Shown here one piece after another: positions 37,601 through 45,533 of a stretch of 64,000 nt of DNA. This DNA comes from Pyropia yezoensis (Eukaryota > Rhodophyta > Bangiophyceae > Bangiales > Bangiaceae): positions 24,340,020 through 24,404,019 of the forward strand of contig CM020620.1 in assembly GCA_009829735.1 (NCBI GenBank), in the 5' to 3' direction. The notes beneath the pieces are model-generated. The model was not told the DNA's origin. It worked only from the letters and a program-made list of their open reading frames with translations, and did no database searches. Position 1 is the stretch's first letter. Each line of letters begins with the position of its first letter. The position numbers were made by a program, and so were the translations under genes.

Positions 37601-40032
37601 GAGCGCTTGTTGTATCTGGCGGGGGTGATGGTTCGCTGCAGGTGTGGGACGTGGAGCGGGGGGCACGTGTTGCTGTCCTCGAGGGCCACACGGCCTGCGT
37701 CGTTTGCTTGTGTGTGGTTGACGTTGCATCTGGAGCGGCCGACGTTGCTGCGCGGTGTACGGTGCGGCGGGTTGTGTCGGGTTCGGTTGATGGTTCTCTA
37801 CGGGTGTGGGACGTCGAGGGCGAGAAGTGTGTGGCGCTTCTGGAAGGCCACACGGCCGCGGTCTTGTGCGCGTGTGTGGGCAAGGTGGCCAGCAGGACGG
37901 GTGTTGGCGCAGCGGGGGGGACGGTTCAGCGTCTGGTGTCTGGTTCGGCCAATGGTGCCCTGCGTGTGTGGGATGTGGAGCGGTGGGAGTGCGTGGCAGA
38001 GCTGACAGGCCACACGGAGCGTGTCGGGGTCGTGTGTTTTGCAGAGGTGCCCGTTGGGGCGGCCGAAAGTCGAGCGGGCGCGATGGCACAGCGGGTTGTG
38101 TCTGGCTCAAAGGACGGTACGTTGCGGGTGTGGGATGTGGAGGGCAAGAAGTGTGTGGCGACGCTGACAGGCCATACGGACGATGTTGCGTGCATGTGTG
38201 TGGTGGAGGTGCCCGATGGGGCGAGCAGTGGTGCGGCGGATAGGACGGTGCAGCGACTTGTGTCTGGGTCGGAGGATGCGACGCTGCGGGTGTGGGACTT
38301 GGAGCGGGCGGAGTGCATCTCCGTGCTCCAGGGCCATGGGTCGTGGGTTGATTGCGTGTGTGTCGTGAGAGTGGCGAATGGGACGGCCGGTGGTGGGGGC
38401 GGCGGGACGGTGCAGCGAGTCGTCTCAGGGTCGCTGGATCATACGCTGCGGGTGTGGGATGTGGAGCACGGAGCGTGCTTGGCCAAGCTGGACTGCGGAT
38501 TAGACTGTGCCTGGGCACTATGTGCCGTGCACTGTGGCGGTGGTGTCGATGACAGCGGGGGCGGGCGGACGGTGCAGCGGGTCGTGTGTGCAATGGATTC
38601 AGGGAACCTCCAGGTGTGGGACGTTGAACGCGAGGAGCGCGTCGCGGAGCTGCTGGGCCACACGGGCCTTGTTCGCTGCATGTGTGTTGTGGAAGCCACC
38701 GGCTGGGTGGGTGGTGTCAGTGGCGACGGGACGGTGCGGCGCGTGGTGTCTGGGTCGGATGACCACACGCTGCGGGTGTGGGATGTGGACCAGGGGGAGT
38801 GCGTTGCCGGACCGCGAGCCCACACCGCTTATATCTCGGACTGCCGCGCGGTGGAGGTTTCTGTTGAGGCGAGCGATGGCGCGGCGGTGAGGACGGTGCG
38901 CCGTGTCGTGTCCGGGTCGCATGACAAAACGCTGCGGGTGTGGGACGTCGAGAGCGGAACGTGCGTGGCGGTCCTAAAAGGCCACACGGACAGAGTTTTA
39001 CCCCTCTGTGCCGTGGAAGTGGCCGCTGCGACTGTTGGAGTTGGTCGCCAGGCCTCGGTGCAGCGCGTCGTGTCTGGGTCGGCAGACAACACGCTGCGTG
39101 TGTGGGATGCAGATCGGGAAGAGTGTATCGCGATACTGGAGGGCCACACGGCCACTATCTGTTGCGTGTGCGTGGTGGGGGTTTCCGTTGAAGCGGTAGA
39201 TGGTGCGGCGGTAAGGACGGTGCAGCGGGTTGTGTCTGGGTCAGCAGACGGGACGCTGCGGGTGTGGGATGTAGTTCAAAGGAAGCGTATCGCGGTGTTG
39301 GAGGGCCACACGAGCGCCATTTCTTGTGTGCGTGTGGTGGAGGTTTCCGTGGAGGCGGGCGATGGTGCGGCGGTGCGGACGGTGCAGCGCGTCGTGTCTG
39401 GGTCGGAGGACAAGACGCTGCGGGTGTGGGACGTCGAGAGCGGAACGTGCGTGGCGGTCCTGAGAGGCCACACGGGCCGTGTCTCGGACATGTGTGCTGT
39501 GGACGTGGCCGCCGCCGCTGATGGGGGTGGTGGCCCTCGGACGCGACGCTTGGTGGTGTCTTGGTCGGACCTGTACCGGGAGGATGCTGCGGTTATGGTG
39601 TGGGATGTAGAGAGCGGGGAATGCGTCACTGTCCTCAAGGAATTCCCGCGCTCGGTCAGGTGCATGTGTGTGGTGGAGGTCGCCGATGGGTCGGGTGGTC
39701 GAGGGGGTGGCGAGGTGGTCCAGCGGTTGGTGGCTGGGTTGATGAACCGCACGCTCCAGGGGTTGGACATCTCTGCAGACGGATCTGTTCTGCCTGCCTT
39801 CACACTCAAACTTCCTGGCTGGCCCACCAAGCTGATCGCTGTTGCTGGGCACCCGTCTCTTTTGCTTGCCGTGTGCTTCGGGGGTGCGACCGTGCTCGTG
39901 GATGCTGCCAACGGTCGCTTTTGGCCAATGGCGTGCCCCCCCGGAGTGGGTCGTGCTCTCTCCCCTGCCATGGACCGTCTGGTGCTTTGCACTGGCACTG
40001 GTTCCCTGCACGTTGCCCGGCTGCTGCTCTGA
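34684..40032 (+). CDS. NLR-like STAND NTPase: PH - helical - NB-ARC - 14 WD40 blades (1782 aa)
   Basis: Single exon. Domains in order: a probable PH domain (about residues 35-178: FEGNLYLAPKSSCFSKV, KSWRCVTG, closing helix EARRWERQLL). Next is a mostly helical region (about 190-420) with a hydrophobic stretch (LAGFAVGVLCTAVRV) and long amphipathic helices, reminiscent of HeLo/RPW8-type four-helix domains (inference). The NB-ARC has P-loop GMGGVGKT (463-470), Walker B CLIVVDDCW (542-550), sensor LLMSTR (572-577), GLPLAL (633-638) and an MHD-like LHDLLVDW (758-765). Residues about 955-1782 form fourteen WD40 blades (LRVWDVE...CVAVLEGHT). This is the APAF1/fungal-NWD layout: ligand sensing by the propellers, nucleotide exchange by NB-ARC, signalling by the N-terminus. 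The start is the first ATG of the frame, just upstream of the PH domain. It probably acts in innate immunity or non-self recognition, inferred from architecture. All key NTPase motifs are intact. Confidence 0.9.
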   Translation: MGRRGVPAVVATSSGGARDYHLPGDADVRAWAELLSPFEGNLYLAPKSSCFSKVQKSWRCVTGRPQLTFVKVWLQSGLHYRRVAAGGANTGTASRHGEALPLGGARGFGFFPLLRDEPDCTQHFSVEVCRAQKTFRGGTAGADPWLVKLVAPSSDVEDVTFVATTEMEARRWERQLLMRAAPLTKVWREVPAAAVGAGPSSAAAFAAGTSARRVGALAGAVDKILSTGVSTTVVGVVTSIADNDLFDLATSVGGLAGFAVGVLCTAVRVCVEIRQLPLKAEKLRDDVGRLADALRADLLPKVTKLADTRAEGAEALLTQVGQMSASLDALVGKLLHVALSVKARTREQIKSNDGGTDPSLEAEVAARLQDVRDLQQNLIVVVTWENQRTIGRIDDRSLAKEQADALALVERSHELVAVPPVLDRVVVDWGDSEAPWSKLRDAVLRDPGEAVAGMCACIASTKGMGGVGKTVICQLVAAQAKEEGRRYADGVFWVKLGQGAGEAEAMKGMLAVATVVARKEVAAASVAVAADKLRGVLANKACLIVVDDCWAACLADPFVSAVEGEACRLCCLLMSTRLDGVASMASDQCCVKVGPMAEHRGRDVLLEHSKPRPEPKSQVDEAHLAVLLKAAAGLPLALAVLGSVVRTKGWGWAAAEVHQSFVSQPCPRGGEHSSLWACFQASYKHLDAIGMEPEHCRELYMALCVVEKQEWLPMSALSALWGVDEDVAKVYANLFGDVALATVRPQVQAGKDSLVLGLHDLLVDWIHYGLVLKQNKRQHFYKELVEGYAARLGRGVPPAVGEVSDGQSRPWWALDDEYAKLTVCRHLNAGGDVLRLEAVALLCDWRWIAWHVGRSGLSAVDYRTDCRRSQVALLERIATVVDGAIAVSSTLGVPALQQVAFELAERLRAAALSGDALACHMQRLVRDARHCVARPSVELLGDGGLPMPQEVSTFGCGAHEPHSLITLRDASGRALVVSGGGDGSLQVWDVERGARVAVLEGHTACVVCLCVVDVASGAADVAARCTVRRVVSGSVDGSLRVWDVEGEKCVALLEGHTAAVLCACVGKVASRTGVGAAGGTVQRLVSGSANGALRVWDVERWECVAELTGHTERVGVVCFAEVPVGAAESRAGAMAQRVVSGSKDGTLRVWDVEGKKCVATLTGHTDDVACMCVVEVPDGASSGAADRTVQRLVSGSEDATLRVWDLERAECISVLQGHGSWVDCVCVVRVANGTAGGGGGGTVQRVVSGSLDHTLRVWDVEHGACLAKLDCGLDCAWALCAVHCGGGVDDSGGGRTVQRVVCAMDSGNLQVWDVEREERVAELLGHTGLVRCMCVVEATGWVGGVSGDGTVRRVVSGSDDHTLRVWDVDQGECVAGPRAHTAYISDCRAVEVSVEASDGAAVRTVRRVVSGSHDKTLRVWDVESGTCVAVLKGHTDRVLPLCAVEVAAATVGVGRQASVQRVVSGSADNTLRVWDADREECIAILEGHTATICCVCVVGVSVEAVDGAAVRTVQRVVSGSADGTLRVWDVVQRKRIAVLEGHTSAISCVRVVEVSVEAGDGAAVRTVQRVVSGSEDKTLRVWDVESGTCVAVLRGHTGRVSDMCAVDVAAAADGGGGPRTRRLVVSWSDLYREDAAVMVWDVESGECVTVLKEFPRSVRCMCVVEVADGSGGRGGGEVVQRLVAGLMNRTLQGLDISADGSVLPAFTLKLPGWPTKLIAVAGHPSLLLAVCFGGATVLVDAANGRFWPMACPPGVGRALSPAMDRLVLCTGTGSLHVARLLL
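37570..39800 (+). repeat. 162-bp coding repeat array (14 WD40 units)
   Basis: The word GTGTGGGA (or its equivalent) occurs at 37642, 37804, 37966, 38128, 38290, 38452, 38614, 38776, 38938, 39100, 39262, 39424 and 39598. A degenerate unit lies at 39760. Eleven consecutive intervals are exactly 162 bp; one is 174. Each unit encodes 54 residues, longer than an ordinary WD40 repeat because of a V/A/D-rich loop. Confidence 0.95.
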
Positions 40033-43000
40033 CCTCCCCCCCCGCTCCGCCCGCTCCCCAGCCCACCTGATCCACCCGCTGCGCGGGCGCCACGGAGCGG
40101 CGGCCGGCCGCCACCCCTCGCCCTGCCGGCCAGGCGCGTCGCCGACACGTGCCCGCGCCACCCCCGCGGCGGAATCGGCGGCACGCCCCCCCCCCCGCCT
40201 GCGCGTGGCCGGCTCGCCCTCCGCTACGCCGCGGGCGCCCGCCGCCCCACACCCCCCCTCCCCATCCTCATCTCCGTGTGTGGGCCCGACGGGCTGGCGC
40301 ACCGTGCGGCGCCGCGCGCCGTGGCGGCTGCGGCGCGGTCGGGGCGGGGGGCCGTCGGGTCGGCGGGCGGCCGGCGGCGCCGTGGCGCCCCGCGCGCGGG
40401 CACACGCTGCCGGTGCACCACGGCCGTCGCGGCGGGGGTGGGGGGCCCGTGCCGGCGGCCGTCCATGCGCCGCCGCCGCCCCGCCCCGCCACGGGCGCGC
40501 GTCACGGGCTGCGTTGGGCGCCGCTGTGGCGGGGGGCTGCCCCCCGCCCGCGGCGGCGTCTGGCGTGAGCGCGCGTGGTGCCCCGTGGTACGCTTCCCCC
40601 TCCTGCCGTGCCCGCCTCTCTCTGTGCGGCGTGCCTTGCTTCTCCCTGGCCGCCACGACCCCGCGACCTGCCTGTCTGAACGCCCCGCGCGCGCGGGCCC
40701 GGCCTGTGTGTGCTTTTGTTTCTTCACCCGCCGCAGGGGCCCGCCCGGCGTGGCCGCCTGACCGCAGCTGCGGGCTTGCGCGTGGCCGCCCCCGCCGTCG
40801 CGCGCAGCCCGCCAGGGTGACGCCCAAGGCGAGCTGGCGGTCTGGACGTGGGCGCGGGGGCGGGCGGGTCATGGGCGCCCAGGCATTCGGCTGGCGGCGC
40901 CGGGTTGGCACGCGCGTGGCGGTGGTGGGGGCGGCCGTGCTGTAGAGGGGCTGGCGGCGGCGAGCGTCGGCTGTGGCTGCGGCCCCGTCGGCCTGCCAGC
41001 CGCGAGGACGACGCCGGGCGAGAGGCCCCCCGCCGCGACCAAGCGAGACCCCCCCCCCCCCCCCCCGCGGCGCCGGCGGCGGCAAAAGACGTCGACGGCG
41101 GCAGGGGACGTGCTGCTGGCGGCGGTGGATAACGGTTGCGCCGCCGCCCGCGGCGCGGCCGCAGCCGCCGCAGCCGCCGGTGGCAGAGGTAACGCCGGTG
41201 GCGTCGGCACGGTGGGCGCGTCCGGGACTGTGGCTGGGGTGGCTGGCCCCTGGCAGCATGGGCAGACGGCGGGCGCGCGGGCAAGCGGGTGGCGCGCTGG
41301 GCAGCGTCTGGCGCGGCTTGGGCGGCGGCGGCCTGCCGACTGGGCTTGAGGGGCGGGACGGGCTGCGGGGCGGCTCATGATGTCTTTTTGTTTGCGTACC
41401 ATCTTTTTTCTTGCTTTCTCGGGTTGTTCTTGCGTGTGCTGGTGGCATCATGTGTTGTGTGTGGACGATTTTTTTTTCTTCTTGCAGCGGGACGTTGTTG
41501 CATGCTACGACACGACACCCCCATCCTGCTGGCGTCACGGGCGGGCTCTCGGGGGCCCAGCGGCACCCCTCCGCGTGGCGGTTCGGGCCACACCCCAACG
41601 CGCCCACTCAGCGGCGGTAGGTACCCGCTCCCCGCCCCCCCCCGCCTACTTCCCCGTCTGGTGACAAGAGACGGTCACGGCGTCCGCCGTCGGTTGGTGG
41701 GGGGACTCCTCCTGTCGACGCCCCCAGCGTACAACCCTCCGCCGCCCCACCCTACCGCCACCGCCACTGCCTACTCCCTCACTTGCCCATTGACAGTGCA
41801 GCAAAAAGCGCATCAGGGTTGAGCGTGCAAGCAACTCCACCGCGTCGTCAACGACGTGCGGCACAGACGGCAGTGGCAGCGGCAGAGCTAGTGGCGGACC
41901 AGCCGCCTCCCCGCCGGGATGGGGGAAGGTACCCGCCCAAAGACCACCGTCTGGCAGGCGGGCGGGTGAGGGGGACGGAAGGTGGGGAGGGCGAAGGGGG
42001 ACCACTTAACCGCGCGCCTTCCGCACAGGGGGGAGGGAGGAACGGTACCTGCCCCTCCTGGCGACGGAGTATGGCCGCTCGTCGTGCGAGCCACCCCCCC
42101 TTCATCAGCTACAGGCGCCGCGCCACAGCGAGCGTCGCAATGCATGTGGCGTCGACGAACAGTGTAGCGCATAGCGGCCGCCGCGTTGCAGACGGCAGCC
42201 GGCTCCGAGGCCCCCAGTTGGTGCCGCCCGCACGGCCGCAGCAACTGCAGGCATCAGCTGTCGTGGCGCCGACGAGCGCCACTGTCGGCCCGGTGGGCAC
42301 ACGCGGCGGCACCCGTGCGCCTGCCGTCGCGTCGGCTACCACAGCAGCAGTCAAACAGCAGCGCAAGGAGAAGGTGCGCACGTTTTCAATGCCTACGCAC
42401 AGAAACCGGCCGCGAGGTGAGCGGCAAGCAGGTGGGCAAGACGTCGGCTGCACGTGGACGTTCAGAAGGCCTACAGGGGCCCGACTTGTCGACAACGCAA
42501 TCGACGGGTTTGACGCGTCAGGCACGGCATGCGCTGACCGTCGCCGCCGCCTCGGGCACACCCCACCGCAACGGCCGCACCGCCCGCGTGCGGCGGCGGC
42601 CGCGCCGACCGCTCACGTGGCATGCCCGCTGCCGCGACGGCCACTACCGCGGGGTGGGTGACGCTGTGCATATTCTACGCACTCCCACGCCGTTCCCATA
42701 TGGGAACCGAGCCTGTGGGCACGGTGCCCGAGTCGCCGCCGCTGCGCACGCCGCCCCGCACGGTGGCGGGGGGCCCGCTCCCTCATCCGGTCGCCCGCGG
42801 CGCCGCCCGAGCCGGCGCCAACCCCGCGCTCGACGGCGGTTGCGAGAAGCCAGGTCGGCGATGCTCGTGCTCGATAGGTCAATACCCCTCTGCGTGGGCA
42901 CATGGACAGGGACAGTGAGTCCCTCCCAGCGCTGGATGCCGCGCAGCGCGTGGTCTCGCAACCCCGCGGGATGGCCTCCACCACACCAAAGCCGCCGCCG

Positions 43001-43221
43001 TGCGGCCCAACCCCCAGGCGTCCCCGACACGAGGACCCCCCCCTTCTGGTGCGCTCCCCTGTCGGGCGGGAAGCCCGACCCGCGGGTCCACACCGCACCG
43101 CACCCTGCACGGGAAGGGCGGCACAGGCATGCTCCCGCAACGGGCTGCGCCACAACTATTTATCGTTCCCTCCTCTCCCCTGCCCGCCCCCCCTCCCCCC
43201 CCCTACACCCCTCTGACGTGC
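40033..43221. other. GC-rich region with at least one probable intron-bounded exon
   Basis: Open frames on both strands are long but repetitive. The one splice-supported candidate is 41488-41618 on the plus strand: a T-rich acceptor (TTTTTTTTTCTTCTTGCAG) precedes RDVVACYDTTPPSCWRHGRA, and a GTAGGT donor follows. Flanking exons cannot be chosen. No other supportable feature is seen between 41620 and 43221. Confidence 0.35.
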
Positions 43222-44401
43222 TCACGCCGCCGGGTCCCCCGCCGCCGGCGGGTACACCTCGTGGATGACCCGGCTGACGACCGCCCCCGGGTCCAGCACC
43301 GCCAGCACCCGCTGGCGGACCTGCCCCGCCCGCGGCGGGGTGGCCGACCCAAACTCCACGACGCCCCCGCCGCGTGCGTCGGCCATGACAGACAGGTACA
43401 GCCCGTCCTCCAGCGCCACCACCCGGTCCGTGCCGCCGTCGCCGCCGTCGCCGCCGCCGCCGTCGCCACCACCACCAGCGGCGGGCGCCCACCGCACCCC
43501 CTCCACCGTCCACGATACAAGCCGGCGGCCGTCGCCGCTGCCGCTCCCGTCGCCGTCGCCGTCGCTACTGTCCACAAACGCCATCACCGTTGCGGTGCCG
43601 GCGCCGGCGGCCGCCACGGTGGGCCCCGGGTAGCCCCCCACCCACGCGTCCACCGGCGCCGCCGGCGTGGCGGGCGGCGCCGGCGGCAGCTCCACCGCCC
43701 CCCCGTCGACGCCCACCCACCCCTCCACGCGGGCCTCGCGGATGGAGGCGAGCAGCGCCGGGTGCGGGGCGCCCGGCGGCCACATCACCACCACCGACCA
43801 CGCCGCCGCGGCGTCGGCGCGGAGGTAGAGCTCAAGAAAGGGGACGCCCGCCGCTGGTGGCCCGCCGAGATAACCCAGCAGCCCCCCGCCCGACGCGGCC
43901 ATGACGCACTGGGGCCCGCCGCCCCCGCCGCCGCCGCTGCCGCCGCCGCCGCCGCCCGCGACGGGCGGCGGCACCACCACTGGCGCGTCTGCGTCGGCCG
44001 GGATGGGCTCGGTCCACCGCTTCTCGTACAGCCCGTCCACGTCGCGGCGGGTGGCGGGGGCGCCCCCCGGCGGGTCGACAGAGGCCAGGTTGATGTGGAG
44101 TAGCCCTTTGGGGGCGCCGCCGCCGCCGCCGCCGCCGCCCGCCGCCGGCGGCGGCACCGCCCACACTCGCGCGCCGCGGTAGTGGGTGGCGCGCGGCAGC
44201 GCTGCGGCGGGCGCCGACAGCGCCGGGCGGGGGCCAAAGCCGCCCCACTCGCCGGCGAGGCCGTAGAAGCGGCCGTCGGGGAGGAGCGTCGGGTGGACCG
44301 CCGCGTGGATGGCGCCGCGCGTCACGGCCACCGCCGACGCGGGGGGCGGCGTCGTCAGGGGGGGGGGGGGGGGGGGCACGGCGCCGCCGCGGCGACCGCA
44401 T
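43222..44401 (-). CDS. Hypothetical Gly/Ala/Pro-rich protein, frame split by a poly-G tract
   Basis: The main frame runs from about 44357 to the stop at 43222 and looks like a folded protein interrupted by Gly tracts: VTRGAIHAAVHPTLLPDGRF with YGLAGEWGGFGPRP, GLLHINLASVDPPGG, LYEKRWTEPIPADADAPVVV, PFLELYLRADAAAAWSVVVM, RVEGWVGVDGGAVELPP, DRVVALEDGLYLSVMADARG and AVVSRVIHEVYPP. That frame has no ATG near its beginning. A suitable ATG at 44401-44399 (MRSPRRRRAPPPP) lies in another frame across the G19 run at 44358-44376, so a one- or two-base change in that run would join them. An upstream exon is the alternative. Alternating strand-like segments suggest a beta-rich protein of 300-380 residues; the family is not recognised. 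It is transcribed in the same direction as its neighbour at 45534-48680. Confidence 0.55.
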
Positions 44402-45533
44402 CTTGGACGCTGCCGCCGCCGCCGCCGCCGCCGCCGCTCATCGCCATCGCCGCCGCCGCGGCCGCGCGGCGCCCAACCGCCAGCGCCGGGCGGGTGCGGA
44501 GAGGGCCGGTCGGCAGGCCGACGCGGCGGTGCCCGCCGGCCGCGACGGCCTGTCGCCAAGGAGGGGGGGTGGCGGCGACAAAGGCAGGGAGGGAGCGATT
44601 CAGCTCACCCCGCCCTTGCTTGTTGGGCGTGGGGGGCTCCATGAAGCGTACGAGGTGGGACGCGTGGGGGGGGGAGGCAAGACGCGCGGGGCGGTGGCGC
44701 CTGAGCCCAACGGGTTGATGCGACGCGCTTCCTTGCAGAAAAGAGGCGACCACGCCGTGGTCCAGGCTAGCCGAGCCGGCGCGGGACGGGAGCCAACGTG
44801 GTCACTCACGAGGAGGTATGGGTATGCAATCCTCTTCCGCACGAGACAGCGATGGGACTTATTGTGTGCCGCGCCGAGGGCGGCCAAGCGCACGTGAGCA
44901 GCTGATGGAGGGGGCACCACCCTTTACGGAGTTTGCCCCTTCGCCGAGGACAGACTAGCCTGGCGTGCCCCTTCCAAAGGGGCAGCCTGGCAACGCCCGG
45001 GGGGACTGACGCCTTCAGCCCACCGTCCAAGCAACAACGATGGGTGCACATCTGAGCACGGTATGGGAGGCCCTGTGGGGTATAGGTAGAGAGAGAACAA
45101 GAGAAGGACTTCTATTCGTTCAAGATACACCAGTCTTTCCGCAGTGTCATAGTCCACGAAGCGCAGTGTACTGTACATACTTGTGGGGTGGGGCGGTGGT
45201 CGTGCGCCGCCTCGGCCGGTACTCGCCGTTGCGTCGCGCGGTGGTGGGGGGGGGGGCGGGGCGGAGGGTGATGGGCGGCCGCGGTCGAATGGCAGCAGCA
45301 CAGCTGGCCGTGGCTGCCTCCCGCCGCTGACCTTCCCGCGGGACGGGGGGACGGGGGGAGGGGGGGCGGGGCGAACCTGCTACCGCCCGTAAGGTGGGCG
45401 GACCAACGGCGCCTCGCGCGCGGGACGACAGTGTAGGTTAGGCCCTGTTTCACGACGGGCAGCCGAAACACTCCCCCCCCCCCCTCCGCCTCTCGTCACT
45501 CTCCCCCCCTCTTGCTCTTGCCAAACCGCTCGT
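44402..45533. other. Intergenic, no supported gene
   Basis: This separates two minus-strand genes. It contains GTACTGTACATAC at about 45169-45181 and G/C runs, and no convincing frame. It should hold the promoter of the gene ending at 43222 and the 3' end of the next. Confidence 0.4.

Noticed and set aside
39241..41607. A 788-codon minus-strand open frame
   Set aside because: It is antisense to the WD40 array for its first 800 bp and Arg/Pro/Ala-rich beyond that. The plus-strand domains are unambiguous.
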